A stretch of DNA of 64,000 nt from Acidovorax sp. 210-6. GTDB taxonomy: Bacteria; Pseudomonadota; Gammaproteobacteria; Burkholderiales; Burkholderiaceae_C. The stretch is taken from the NCBI RefSeq assembly GCF_010020825.1, contig NZ_JAACJE010000001.1, positions 3,596,001 through 3,660,000 of the forward strand, read 5' to 3'. Position 1 is the first letter of the stretch, and each line of letters begins with the position of its first letter. Positions 16,828 to 25,148 of this stretch are shown in pieces. The position numbers and the translations under genes were made by a program. The notes beneath the pieces are model-generated. The model ran no database searches and was not told where the DNA came from. It saw nothing but the letters and a program-made list of their open reading frames with translations.

Positions 16828-18810
16828 TCAAGGCAGTTCCTTGTTCACCTCCGGCTCCGCAACCCCCCGCGGCCCCACCGTCCCCAGCCGCGCCTTGAGC
16901 GACTGCGGCTGCCCCGTGATCAGCGCCGCGTAGTTGGTGGTGTTGGCCAGCACCTTCTTCACGTAGTCACGCGTTTCGCTGAACGGGATGTTCTCGGCCC
17001 AGATGGCGGCGTCCAGCACGGTGCCGTTGCGCCACACCCGTGGGCGGCCGGGCCCCGCGTTGTAGGCGGCAGCGGCCATGGGCATGGAGCCGCCGAAGTC
17101 GTCCAGCGCCAGCTTGAGGTAGGCCGTGCCGATGGCGATGTTGGTGTCGCGGTCGGTGATCTGCTCGGCACGGAAGTCCGTCAGCCCGATGCGCTTGGCC
17201 GTCCAGCGTGCGGTGGCGGGCATCACCTGCATGAGACCCGAGGCACCCACGTGCGAGCGGGCATCCATGATGAAGCGGCTTTCCTGCCGGATCAGGCCAT
17301 AGACGTAGGCCGGGTCGAGTCCGATGGACTTGGCACGCTCCACCACCGCGTCGCGGAAGGGCATGGGGAAGCGCTGCACCATGTCGATGGTGCCGCGCGT
17401 GCGTTCGCTGGTGTTGATGCAGCGGTCCCACACCTCGCGCTGGCAGGCAAAGTCGGCGGCGGCCAGCAGTTCGCGGTCGTTCATGCCGCCGGGGCGGTGC
17501 AGGTTGGTGGTGTAGTTCCACTCGCGCACGCCCTCGCCACGCAGGCCGATGAGGATGGCGTACAGCCCCCGGTTGAGGCCGGGGTTGGCGCGCGCAGCGG
17601 CTTTCTCTTCCTCGGTCAGCGGTGCGGGGGCGGGGGGCAGCGTCACGCGCTGGCCCAGTTCTTCCAGCGCCAGTTGTTCGTAAAAGCCGCGTGTACCGGC
17701 AATGCCTTCGAGCAGGCGCTGGGCCTGGGCGCGCTCGTGGTCGTTGGGGCGGCCGGCCAGCAGCGCGCGGGCCTTCCAGTACACCCAGGTGGCGTCCTGG
17801 CGCTGCTCCTCGCCCATGGCGTCGATGGCATGGCGCACCTCCCTCCACTGCCCGGCGCGCAGGGCGGCACGCACCTTCCAGGCCAGGAGGTCGTCGTTCA
17901 GGTCCGTATCGCGCGATACGTTGGCGTAATAGCCCATGGCACTGGGCGAGAGCTTTTGCGCCGCCACCTTGCCCATCACGCCCCAGGCCCAGTTGCGTTC
18001 TTCGGGCGACAGGTGCACGCCCCACTTGGCATCCAGCTGCGACGCGGCGGATTCGATGTCGCTGCCCGCCAGCTTGATGAGGGCCAGCAACACCAGCTCC
18101 TGCCGCATCCGCCCACGGGCCGTGGAGTGTGCGCGCAGGAACTTGCTGGGCGCGTCCAGGGCCTCGCGCAATGTGGGCAGCGCATCGGGCGCCACGATTT
18201 CCACCGCCTTGCGCGCCACACCGGGGCGGTTGGCTTCCACAGCCAGGCGCGCCTTGCGCCACACATCCAACGCACTGAGCTTGCGCGCCGCCAGCAGCTC
18301 AGCCGCAGCGTGGGCGCAGCCGTCATCGGCGTCGCGCTGGCTGTGCCACAGGCGGCGTACCTCATCCCCCACGTTGGGGCTGGCAGTGCCCTTGATGTCT
18401 TCGATCAGCAGCGCGTAGCAGCGCACCTCCTTGTCGTCCTGCATGCGGTACTGGGCGTGGTGCTCGGCAAACTGCGCCCAATCGCGGCGCTGGCCCAGCA
18501 ATTGCAACCAGTCGTTGCGCAGGCGGTCTTCGTGGTAAGTGCCCGCCCAGCGCTGCAGAAAGCCCTGCACTTCCTGTGCCGAGGCGTCGTTCAGCCGGGC
18601 CTTGAGCTCCCAGTAGGCCGCCCAGGGCTCCAGCGCATGGCCCTTGGCCTGGGGAAGGAGCTGTTCGAGCCTTTTGCGGTCGCCCTTGCGAAAAGCCTGC
18701 TGCATGTCCAGCAGCACCTGGTCCCCCTTGGGCTGGGCCCAAACAGGGGCCGTGGGCGTAGCCAGCAGCGCACAGGCCACCAGCGGTGTCAGAATCTTCG
18801 ATAAATACAT
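16828..18810 (-). CDS. slt: soluble lytic murein transglycosylase
   Basis: A 660-residue periplasmic peptidoglycan lytic enzyme. The signal peptide MYLSKILTPLVACALLATP ends near VWAQ. A long helical superhelix (residues about 40-470) follows, then the SLT catalytic domain with Glu in LIRQESRFIMDARSHVGASG, the LMQVMPATARW motif and AAAYNAGPGRPRVW. The length fits Slt70. The start was chosen for the signal peptide. It leaves only 15 bp to the divergent cyclo-ligase start at 18826, so each promoter must lie inside the other gene or a start is wrong. Confidence 0.92.
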   Translation of the reverse strand: MYLSKILTPLVACALLATPTAPVWAQPKGDQVLLDMQQAFRKGDRKRLEQLLPQAKGHALEPWAAYWELKARLNDASAQEVQGFLQRWAGTYHEDRLRNDWLQLLGQRRDWAQFAEHHAQYRMQDDKEVRCYALLIEDIKGTASPNVGDEVRRLWHSQRDADDGCAHAAAELLAARKLSALDVWRKARLAVEANRPGVARKAVEIVAPDALPTLREALDAPSKFLRAHSTARGRMRQELVLLALIKLAGSDIESAASQLDAKWGVHLSPEERNWAWGVMGKVAAQKLSPSAMGYYANVSRDTDLNDDLLAWKVRAALRAGQWREVRHAIDAMGEEQRQDATWVYWKARALLAGRPNDHERAQAQRLLEGIAGTRGFYEQLALEELGQRVTLPPAPAPLTEEEKAAARANPGLNRGLYAILIGLRGEGVREWNYTTNLHRPGGMNDRELLAAADFACQREVWDRCINTSERTRGTIDMVQRFPMPFRDAVVERAKSIGLDPAYVYGLIRQESRFIMDARSHVGASGLMQVMPATARWTAKRIGLTDFRAEQITDRDTNIAIGTAYLKLALDDFGGSMPMAAAAYNAGPGRPRVWRNGTVLDAAIWAENIPFSETRDYVKKVLANTTNYAALITGQPQSLKARLGTVGPRGVAEPEVNKELP

Positions 18811-18825
18811 TCGGGGAATTATGTG

Positions 18826-19398
18826 ATGGACAAAGCAGCCCTGCGGCGCACTCTGGTGGAACAACGCCTGAACCTGCCCGATCGCCTACAGCGCGCCGAC
18901 CTATTGCAACAGGTCATGCGCATCTGGCTCGTGAACCGGCCCGACACCATCATCGGCGCCTACTGGCCCATCAAGGGCGAATTCGACCCCCTGCCCGCCC
19001 TGCACCGCTGGAAGGAAGACGGCGAACTGCTCGACGAACCGCAGTTGCGCCGCATCGGCCTGCCCGTGGTGAACAAGCAGCACAAGACCCTCACCTTCCA
19101 CGCCTGGTACCCCGGCTGCCCCATGGAGGAAGACGCCTACGGCATCCCCAAGCCCAAGGACACCGAGCTGATCGTGCCCACACTGCTCTTCGTGCCCTGC
19201 GTGGGCTACGGACCGGGCGGCTACCGCCTGGGCTACGGTGGCGGCTTCTACGACCGCACCCTGGCCACCCTGCAGCCCCGCCCAACTACCGTGGGCCTGG
19301 GCTACACCCAGGGCTACCTCGACGACTTCGAGCCCGAGGCGCACGACCTGCCGCTGGATGCGATCCTGAACGACAACGGGGTGGTATGGCCTGTATGA
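18826..19398 (+). CDS. ygfA: 5-formyltetrahydrofolate cyclo-ligase
   Basis: A 190-residue enzyme that converts 5-formyl-THF to 5,10-methenyl-THF with ATP. The substrate/phosphate loop YRLGYGGGFYDRTLA is diagnostic, and GAYWPIKGEFDPLPAL gives the N-terminal ATP-binding region. ATG is preferred over a GTG three bases earlier because GGGGA lies at a suitable distance. A family B repeat starts 2 bp after its stop. Confidence 0.92.
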   Translation: MDKAALRRTLVEQRLNLPDRLQRADLLQQVMRIWLVNRPDTIIGAYWPIKGEFDPLPALHRWKEDGELLDEPQLRRIGLPVVNKQHKTLTFHAWYPGCPMEEDAYGIPKPKDTELIVPTLLFVPCVGYGPGGYRLGYGGGFYDRTLATLQPRPTTVGLGYTQGYLDDFEPEAHDLPLDAILNDNGVVWPV

Positions 19399-19399
19399 G

Positions 19400-19565
19400 G
19401 CACATCCCCCTGAGTCGCCTGCGGCGGCCCCTCTCCCCCTGCCCCTCTCCCACCAGGGGAGAGGGGTAACACCTCCCCTCCCCCCTCGCGGGGAAGGGGT
19501 CGGGGGAGAGGGGCCGCCCCCTGCGCGGCGGGGCGGCCCTTGCGCGGTGTCTGCTGGCCCCCGCT
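19400..19565 (+). repeat. family B post-stop repeat, copy 2
   Basis: It starts 2 bp after the cyclo-ligase stop with CATCCCCCTGAGTCGCCTGC, contains two GGGGAGAGGGG/CCCCTCTCC-type hairpins (longer middle than other copies) and ends with CGGGGCGGCCCTTGCGCGG. Confidence 0.75.
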
Positions 19566-19630
19566 GCTGACGCCGCTGCATCGATAAGCAAAAACCGACG
19601 AACCCGCAGTGGCTTCGCACGCGCCGCGTT

Positions 19631-19669
19631 ATTACACATATTTGCTTTGCTGTGATATTTGTGTAATAT
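19631..19669 (+). promoter_or_regulatory. palindromic operator/promoter of the PaaX-like gene
   Basis: ATTACACATATTT and the inverted ATATTTGTGTAAT (11 of 13 positions) flank an AT-rich centre in otherwise GC-rich DNA. A promoter-like TTGCTT, 16-nt spacer and TAATAT overlaps it, and the ATG lies 8 bp after TAATAT. Autorepression by the PaaX-like protein is a reasonable inference. Confidence 0.55.
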
Positions 19670-19676
19670 TTAACAC

Positions 19677-20522
19677 ATGCATTCTTCCCTCGACGCCAAA
19701 GTCCAACCCAAGCACCTGCTGCTGGAGCTGCTACTCGCCAGCGGCGACGACGCCCTGCCCGTCAGCCATGCCGTGGCGGCGGGGGCCGTGTTCGGCATCA
19801 GCGAGAACCATGTGCGCGTGACGCTGGCGCGGCTGGCCGCGCAGGACATGGCGCAGGCCACCGAGCGCGGCACCTGGCGCCTGGGGCCGGCGGCGCAGAA
19901 CCTGGCGCAGGATGTGTCCCACTGGCGCAGCACCGCCGAGCGCCTGCGCCCCTGGAACGGGCAGTACGTGGCGGTGCACTGCGGCGCCCTGGCGCGCAGC
20001 GACCGCGCCACCACACGGCAGCGCGAGCGCGCCCTGCACCTGCTGGGCTTTGCCGAGCTGCAACGCGACTTCTGGCTCCGCCCGGACAACATCGAGGCGG
20101 ACATCGCCGCCATCCGCGCGCGCCTGCACGCGCTGGGTCTGGAGGCGCAGGCCGTGGTCTGCGGCTGCACCTCGCTCGATGCCGCGACCGAGGCCGCGGT
20201 GGACGCGCTGTGGGACGGCGCGGCCCTCAACCAGGGCTACCGTGCCACGCAGGAGCGGCTGCAACGCTGGCTGGATAGCGCGGCACGCCTGCCCATCGAC
20301 CAGGCGGCGCGCGAATCGTTCTTCCTCGGTGGCGCGGCCATCCGCCAGCTCGTGTACGACCCGCTGCTGCCCGAACCCATGGTGGACGGCGCGTTGCGCG
20401 CCGCCTTCATCAACAGCGTACACGCCTTCGATGCGGCGGGCCGCGCCATCTGGGACCGCTTCTACGACGCTCTGCCCACCCCCGATGCCGCCGCGCGCAA
20501 GGCGCGCCTGCGCGTCGCCTGA
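19677..20522 (+). CDS. PaaX-family transcriptional regulator
   Basis: A 281-residue protein with the PaaX layout: an N-terminal winged helix (HLLLELLLASGDDALPVSHA, SENHVRVTLARLAAQDM), a middle Cas2-like domain (WNGQYVAVHCG and RALHLLGFAELQRDFWLRPDN) and a C-terminal helical domain (AFINSVHAFDAAGRAIWDRFY). PaaX relatives repress acyl-CoA catabolic genes and respond to CoA thioesters. The adjacent acyl-CoA dehydrogenase gene 28 bp downstream is the obvious target. Upstream is an AT-rich palindromic site. Confidence 0.85.
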   Translation: MHSSLDAKVQPKHLLLELLLASGDDALPVSHAVAAGAVFGISENHVRVTLARLAAQDMAQATERGTWRLGPAAQNLAQDVSHWRSTAERLRPWNGQYVAVHCGALARSDRATTRQRERALHLLGFAELQRDFWLRPDNIEADIAAIRARLHALGLEAQAVVCGCTSLDAATEAAVDALWDGAALNQGYRATQERLQRWLDSAARLPIDQAARESFFLGGAAIRQLVYDPLLPEPMVDGALRAAFINSVHAFDAAGRAIWDRFYDALPTPDAAARKARLRVA

Positions 20523-20550
20523 CCCTTCCCTTGCCCCAGGAGACACCGCC

Positions 20551-22236
20551 ATGACCGCCCTGAACGAGAGCAACGCCCTGCACACCCGCTACCTGGCCGA
20601 AACCCACCAGGTCGAGAACGTGTCCTGCGAACTCGCCGACTACAACATGTACGCGCAGGACGCCGCGCTGCGCGAGGCCGTGCAGCGCGAGGGCGCGGCC
20701 TGGGCCGATGCGGATTTGCTGCGCTTTGGCGAGTTGACCGGCTCGGCCGAGTACCTGGAGCAGGGCCACCTCGCCAACAAGCACCTGCCCGAACTGGAAA
20801 CGCACGACCGCTTCGGCAACCGCATCGATCTGGTCAAGTTCCACCCCGCCTACCACCGCTGCATGGGCACGGCCATCGAGCACGGCCTGCACTCCGCGCC
20901 CTGGACCGATCCGCGCCCGGGCGCCCACGTGGCGCGCGCCGCCGGCAACTACCTGCACACCCAGGTGGAGGCCGGCCACGGCTGCCCCATCACCATGACC
21001 TTCGCCGCCATTCCAGCGCTGCGCCTGCAGCCCGACCTGGCCGCGCTGTGGGAGCCCAAGATCACCGCGCGCGTGTACGACCCGCGCAATGTGCCCGTGG
21101 AGCAGAAAGCCGGCGTGACCATCGGCATGGCCATGACCGAGAAGCAGGGTGGTTCGGACGTGCAGGCCAACAGCACGCGCGCCTACCCCGTGGGCCAGGG
21201 CTGCCCTGGCCAGGCGTATGAACTGGTGGGCCACAAGTATTTCGTCTCGGCGCCCATGTGCGACGCCTTCCTGGTGCTGGCACACACCGACAAGGGCCTG
21301 TCGTGCTTCCTGCTGCCGCGCTGGCGACCCGACGGCACCAAAAACCCGCTGCAGGTGCTGCGCTTGAAGAAAAAGATGGGCAACGCCTCCAACGCGTCGA
21401 GCGAGACCGAGCTGCGCGGCGCGCTGGCCTGGATGGTGGGCGAGGAAGGGCGCGGCGTGCGCAACATCATCGAGATGGTGGCCATGACGCGCTTCGACTG
21501 CATGGTGGGCTCCAGCGCGGGCATGCGCATGGCGCTGTCGCAGGCGCTGCACCACTGCGCGCACCGCAGCGCCTTCGGCGCACGCCTCAACCAGCAGCCG
21601 CTGATGCAGAACGTGCTGGCCGACCTGGCGCTGGAGAGCGAGGCCGCCATGACCCTGTCGATGCGCGTGGCCCGCGCGCTGGACCACCGCGACAACCGCC
21701 ACGAGGATATGCTCGTGCGCCTGGTGACCGCCGTGGGCAAATACTGGATCTGCAAGCGCACGCCCGGCCACGCCTACGAGGCCATGGAATGCATCGGCGG
21801 CAGCGGCGTGATGGAGGACAGCATGTTCCCGCGCCTGTTCCGCGAGTCGCCCGTCAACGCCATCTGGGAAGGCAGCGGCAACATCCAGTGCCTGGACGTG
21901 CTGCGTGCCATGGCCAAGACGCCCGAGGTGGTGGACGCCTTCTTCGCCGAACTGCGGCTCGCGCTGGGCCAGAACACATTGCTCGACCAGCATGTGCGCG
22001 ACCTGGGCAAGGAATTCCTTGATACCACCGACCTGCAGTACCGCGCCCGCCATGTGGTCGAGCGCATGGCGCTGGCGCTGCAGGCCTCGCTGCTGGTGCG
22101 CGGCGCGCCCGCCTTCGTGGCCGACGCGTTCTGCGCCTCGCGCCTCGCGCCCGAGGGCAGCTTCAACTACGGCGCGCTGCCGCGCGGTGTGGACGTGCAG
22201 GCCATCATCGACCGGGCCACGCCACGGATACAGTGA
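20551..22236 (+). CDS. aidB: AidB-like acyl-CoA dehydrogenase
   Basis: A 561-residue flavoprotein of the acyl-CoA dehydrogenase fold that matches E. coli AidB along its length: VEAGHGCPITMTFAA, GMAMTEKQGGSDVQANSTRA, MTRFDCMVGSSAGMRMA and NAIWEGSGNIQCLDVLRA. AidB is induced by alkylating agents and binds DNA; its enzymatic substrate is uncertain (isovaleryl-CoA activity is reported for E. coli). AGGAGA precedes the ATG. It is probably co-transcribed with the PaaX-like regulator, and a family B repeat begins at its stop. Confidence 0.9.
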   Translation: MTALNESNALHTRYLAETHQVENVSCELADYNMYAQDAALREAVQREGAAWADADLLRFGELTGSAEYLEQGHLANKHLPELETHDRFGNRIDLVKFHPAYHRCMGTAIEHGLHSAPWTDPRPGAHVARAAGNYLHTQVEAGHGCPITMTFAAIPALRLQPDLAALWEPKITARVYDPRNVPVEQKAGVTIGMAMTEKQGGSDVQANSTRAYPVGQGCPGQAYELVGHKYFVSAPMCDAFLVLAHTDKGLSCFLLPRWRPDGTKNPLQVLRLKKKMGNASNASSETELRGALAWMVGEEGRGVRNIIEMVAMTRFDCMVGSSAGMRMALSQALHHCAHRSAFGARLNQQPLMQNVLADLALESEAAMTLSMRVARALDHRDNRHEDMLVRLVTAVGKYWICKRTPGHAYEAMECIGGSGVMEDSMFPRLFRESPVNAIWEGSGNIQCLDVLRAMAKTPEVVDAFFAELRLALGQNTLLDQHVRDLGKEFLDTTDLQYRARHVVERMALALQASLLVRGAPAFVADAFCASRLAPEGSFNYGALPRGVDVQAIIDRATPRIQ

Positions 22237-22330
22237 CACCCCCCTGTGGCGCTGCGCGCCTTCCCCCCTCTCCTGCGGGAGGGGGGACGCACCCAGTGGC
22301 CCGGCAAAGCCGGTTCCACGGGTGCCCTGG
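22237..22330 (+). repeat. family B post-stop repeat, copy 3 (shortened)
   Basis: It begins directly after the aidB TGA with ACACCCCCCTGTGGCGCTGC and has the CCCCCCTCTCC/GGAGGGGGG hairpin. The second half is diverged, with CCCGGCAAAGCCGG where other copies have the CGGGGCGG block. The right end is approximate. Confidence 0.65.
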
Positions 22331-22412
22331 CACAAGCCCGCTACGCACGCCGGAGTGCATTGACGCACAATGGGTCGCTCTTTTGCGGCCCCTTTTCTTC
22401 AGCAGGTGAACC

Positions 22413-23096
22413 ATGCTCCAGCTCTACATCGGCAACAAGAACTACTCCTCCTGGTCCATGCGCCCCTGGGTGCTGCTGCGCCAGGCGGGCATTCCGTTCG
22501 AGGAAGTGCTCGCGCGCTTCGACAGCTTCGACGCTGACTCGCACTTCAAGGCCATGATCGCCGGCATCTCGCCCACCGGTAAGGTGCCCGTGCTGGTCGA
22601 TGGCGATCTGGCCATCTGGGACACCCTGGCCATCGCCGAATACCTGGCCGAAACCTACCCCGAGAAAAACCTCTGGCCCCAGGACAAGACCGCCCGCGCC
22701 CGCGCCCGCAGCGTCTGCGCCGAGATGCACAGCGGCTTCACCGCCCTGCGCGGCGCATGCCCCATGAATATCGAGGCCCACCTGCCCGACATCGGCGCAC
22801 TGATCTGGCGCGACAAACCAGCCGTGCGCGCCGATGTGCAGCGCCTGGTGGACATGTGGAGCGGCCTGCTGGAGCAGCACGGCGGCCCCATGCTGTTCGG
22901 CGACTTCAGCATCGCCGACGCCTTCTACGCCCCGGTCTGCATGCGCCTGCACAGCTACGGCCTGCCGGTGCCGGAGCACATCCAAGCCTATGTGCAGCGC
23001 GTGCGCGCACTGCCCGGGGTCAAGGCCTGGATCGACGGCGCGCTGGCCGAGCAGGATTTCCGCGACTTCGAGGAGCCGTACCGGCTGGGGCGCTGA
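22413..23096 (+). CDS. glutathione S-transferase family protein
   Basis: A 227-residue cytosolic GST. The thioredoxin-like N-terminal domain has YIGNKNYSSWSMRPWVLL with the Ser-rich active-site loop, and SPTGKVPVLVDG with the cis-Pro, then WDTLAIAEYLAE. The C-terminal helical domain includes DFSIADAFYAPVC, the family's N-cap box region. The reaction is unknown. AGGTG near the ATG serves as a weak ribosome binding site. About 70 bp downstream begins a toxin-antitoxin module. Confidence 0.88.
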   Translation: MLQLYIGNKNYSSWSMRPWVLLRQAGIPFEEVLARFDSFDADSHFKAMIAGISPTGKVPVLVDGDLAIWDTLAIAEYLAETYPEKNLWPQDKTARARARSVCAEMHSGFTALRGACPMNIEAHLPDIGALIWRDKPAVRADVQRLVDMWSGLLEQHGGPMLFGDFSIADAFYAPVCMRLHSYGLPVPEHIQAYVQRVRALPGVKAWIDGALAEQDFRDFEEPYRLGR

Positions 23097-23125
23097 GACG
23101 CTGATTTCGCTCCCGGCATGGCACT

Positions 23126-23145
23126 TGTAGCACTTGTGTGCTACA
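23126..23145. promoter_or_regulatory. operator of the RHH/ParE module
   Basis: TGTAGCAC and GTGCTACA form a perfect 8-bp inverted repeat around 4 nt, 22 bp upstream of the antitoxin start. This is the expected type of site for autoregulation by a ribbon-helix-helix antitoxin. Confidence 0.6.
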
Positions 23146-23167
23146 TTGATTCACCACCGGAGCCGCC

Positions 23168-23452
23168 ATGTCCACCACCACCATCCGCCTCGAAGACGAG
23201 CTGAAAGCCCGTATCAACGCCGCTGCCGCGCAAGCGGGCAAAACGGCCCATGCCTTCATCCTGGACTCCCTGGCCCAGACGGTGGAGCAGGTGGAACTGG
23301 ACAACGCCTTTCACGCCGTGGCCGACGAGCGCTGGGCACGCATCCGCGCCACGGGACAGACCGTGGCCTGGGACGATGCCAAGGCCTACCTGGTCGCCCG
23401 CGCCCAGGGCAAACGGCCACGCAAACCCTCCGCCCGTACCCCAGGCAAGTAA
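23168..23452 (+). CDS. ribbon-helix-helix antitoxin
   Basis: A 94-residue protein whose first 45 residues are a CopG/Arc-type ribbon-helix-helix: TTTIRLEDELKARINAAAAQ as the strand and first helix, then AHAFILDSLAQTV. The rest is a charged tail that would wrap the toxin. It precedes a ParE/RelE-like toxin by 20 bp and has a palindromic operator upstream, fitting a type II antitoxin that represses its own operon. Confidence 0.8.
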   Translation: MSTTTIRLEDELKARINAAAAQAGKTAHAFILDSLAQTVEQVELDNAFHAVADERWARIRATGQTVAWDDAKAYLVARAQGKRPRKPSARTPGK

Positions 23453-23472
23453 ACGCCAGCGCCCGCCTTCGC

Positions 23473-23766
23473 ATGACCCGCACCGAGCTGGCCCCGGAAA
23501 TCCTGGACGATTTCGACCGCTTCTTCGACCACATCGCCCAACACGACCCCGAATCCGTACCCGAGCACATTGACACCATTCTGGAGGCCCTGCAGATCCT
23601 CACCCACAGTCCGCAGATCGGGCGCCCTGTGCGGGGCGGCAAGCGGGAGCTGGTGATAGGTCAATCCTCGCGCGGCTATGTGGCGCTGTACCACTACGTG
23701 GCTGCCATCGACACCGTGTTCGTGCTGGCGGTGCGCAGTCAGCGGGAGGCCGGTTTCAAGCGCTGA
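23473..23766 (+). CDS. ParE/RelE-family toxin
   Basis: A 97-residue protein of the RelE/ParE superfamily: APEILDDFDRFFDHIAQHDPES with the helical hairpin, ILTHSPQIGRPVRGGKRELVIG with the characteristic Gly-Arg-Pro turn, and YVALYHYVAAIDTVFVLAVRSQREAGF as the C-terminal strands. Whether it acts on gyrase (ParE) or ribosome-bound mRNA (RelE) cannot be told. Toxin follows antitoxin, the usual parDE order. Confidence 0.8.
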   Translation: MTRTELAPEILDDFDRFFDHIAQHDPESVPEHIDTILEALQILTHSPQIGRPVRGGKRELVIGQSSRGYVALYHYVAAIDTVFVLAVRSQREAGFKR

Positions 23767-23773
23767 GGCCCGG

Positions 23774-23855
23774 CCTCACCCCTGCCGGAACTGCTTGCGC
23801 AAAAACGGTTTGTGCCGCCCGATGTGCGCCAGTTGCTCGGAGGTGATGCTGCTAC
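23774..23855 (-). pseudogene. duplicated 3' end of the gene at 24624-25094
   Basis: The minus strand encodes about 26 residues ending HKPFLRKQFRQG and a TGA. They match the C-terminus of the hypothetical protein at 24624-25094 (ending HKVFLRKQFRQG). The DNA match starts in the 3' flank (CTCACCCCTGCCGG) and is nearly perfect over the first 55 bases, then fades. No start is present. The two copies are direct repeats that bracket the PIN/RHH module. Confidence 0.75.
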
Positions 23856-23886
23856 CGAGGGATCGCCCTCGGCGGCTAGATGGATA

Positions 23887-23904
23887 CTTAAATGGCGAAG
23901 CCAT
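23887..23904 (-). terminator. hairpin at the end of the RHH/PIN operon
   Basis: On the minus strand ATGGC-TTC-GCCAT followed by TTTAAG overlaps the stop codon of the antitoxin gene. A second perfect 7-bp hairpin lies at 23855-23872. Modest terminator strength. Confidence 0.4.
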
Positions 23905-24143
23905 CACGGCAACACATCCCCCGGAGCTGCCGGAACATCAGGCACCAGATCCAGTGCAGCCGCATATTTTTCAGCGCTGGCGCGCTGGCCACGCTGGGCG
24001 ATGTAGTCCTCGGCGGCGAGCGCTGCCAGTTTTTCAGCCAATGCCGTCGCCGCCAACTGATTGACGGAAATGCCCTCCCGCTGGGCATAGAGCTTGGCGT
24101 TCTGGTGGATCGATTGCGGTAAACGCAGGCTGAGTATGCTCAT
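23904..24143 (-). CDS. ribbon-helix-helix antitoxin of a PIN module (1)
   Basis: A 79-residue protein with a ribbon-helix-helix: LSLRLPQSIHQNAKLYAQRE and ISVNQLAATALAEKLAAL, then a tail ending DLVPDVPAAPGDVLP that may contact the toxin. It overlaps the end of the PIN-toxin gene by four bases, so the toxin comes first, the reverse of most vapBC operons. It is paralogous to the 76-residue protein at 32908-33138: the same ISVNQ helix and the PDVP tail recur. Confidence 0.8.
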   Translation of the reverse strand: MSILSLRLPQSIHQNAKLYAQREGISVNQLAATALAEKLAALAAEDYIAQRGQRASAEKYAAALDLVPDVPAAPGDVLP

Positions 24144-24571
24144 AGTGCTCCTCCATCCAATAGCTTCAAGAACTGGCCGGGTGTGACCACCTGGACTGCG
24201 AACCCACCTGCGGCAGCAAAGTCGCGCAGGTTGTGCGTCACCAGATAGTCTGCCGAGGCATTGACTGCGGCCTCCAGCACCAGTTCATCGCGGGGGTCAC
24301 GCAATTGAGGCCGCCACAGAAAATGAACCGACTGCTGAACCGCGACGGCACACACCATGTCCAAAACAGCGTCGATCGCGTCCACAGGCAAGGGCAACAG
24401 CCCGGAACGGTGCAAGACATCCTCGTACTCCATGGCCAATGGCACCGTCAGATGCAAGCGATATTGCCCTGTAGGCAAGCGCCGGAGCAATTCAAACGAC
24501 GCACCATTGCGTGAACGCAGCCCCGCCACCAACACATTGGTGTCCAGCACAATCTGGGGACAAGCTTTCAT
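24140..24571 (-). CDS. PIN-domain toxin (COG1569 type) (1)
   Basis: A 143-residue PIN-domain ribonuclease. VLDTNVLVAGLRSRNGASFEL carries the first acidic residue, YEDVLHR the second, and DPRDELVLEAAVNASADYLVTHN the last cluster, with LRDF after it. It resembles the putative toxin of two-gene modules where the toxin gene leads. A palindrome abuts its start codon. The module lies between two copies of the 3' end of a neighbouring gene, a sign that it arrived as a unit. Confidence 0.8.
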   Translation of the reverse strand: MKACPQIVLDTNVLVAGLRSRNGASFELLRRLPTGQYRLHLTVPLAMEYEDVLHRSGLLPLPVDAIDAVLDMVCAVAVQQSVHFLWRPQLRDPRDELVLEAAVNASADYLVTHNLRDFAAAGGFAVQVVTPGQFLKLLDGGAL

Positions 24572-24589
24572 GGTATTACCTATAATACC
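24572..24589. promoter_or_regulatory. operator touching the PIN-toxin start
   Basis: GGTATTA and TAATACC pair perfectly around 4 nt. The site ends at the ATG and covers the place of the ribosome binding site, so bound antitoxin would block both initiation steps. Confidence 0.55.
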
Positions 24590-24623
24590 GTATCACATCC
24601 AGCGAGGCGACCTACCGCCCTCC

Positions 24624-25094
24624 TCACCCCTGCCGGAACTGCTTGCGCAAAAACACCTTGTGCCGCGCAATGTGCGCCAGTTGCGCCGGGGCGATCGAGC
24701 CGCCCAGGGTCTCGTCCTCGGTGTTGAGCACCGCGTTGGCATAGCGCATAGCGCGCGCCACCACCTCGGTTTCGCTCACCTCCTGCTGCGCGGCCAGGTC
24801 CATGGCCACGCGGCGCATGGCGCGCTGCGACAGCACCCACATGGCACCGAAGGCATCCCATGCGCCAGCAGCCTCCAGAGCTTTTTCACGGTCGGCCAGG
24901 ATTTCCGACAGAGGCTTGTTCAGGATTTGCTGCAATCCCTCCAGTTGGTTCTGCAGTTCCTGTGCCCGCGCCTGCAAGGCCTGCGCGGCCTGCTCGGTGG
25001 CGGCCACTTGCTCTGCCGAGGGCGCTGCCTGCGGCACCGGAATGCTCCCATCGGGTTGGGGCTGCACAATGGTCAATGAATCAGACAAGGACAT
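24624..25094 (-). CDS. hypothetical coiled-coil protein
   Basis: A 156-residue protein that I do not recognise. An N-terminal Pro/Gln-rich piece is followed by a likely coiled coil (about residues 25-75; AATEQAAQALQARAQELQNQ) and a helical C-terminal part ending HIARHKVFLRKQFRQG. No enzyme motif or membrane helix is seen. It is divergent from the DUF2007 protein across 54 bp. Its last 26 codons recur in diverged form at 23774-23855, beyond the PIN module. Confidence 0.65.
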   Translation of the reverse strand: MSLSDSLTIVQPQPDGSIPVPQAAPSAEQVAATEQAAQALQARAQELQNQLEGLQQILNKPLSEILADREKALEAAGAWDAFGAMWVLSQRAMRRVAMDLAAQQEVSETEVVARAMRYANAVLNTEDETLGGSIAPAQLAHIARHKVFLRKQFRQG

Positions 25095-25148
25095 GATGGG
25101 CGTACTGTAGCAACGCATGCCTGCAACCAACACACCCGCCACGCACCC

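Noticed and set aside
16233-16898. Open frames of 90-260 codons over the 555-bp repeat
   Set aside because: Composition follows the inverted repeats, both strands are open to a similar degree, and no start signals are present. They are repeat translations, not genes.
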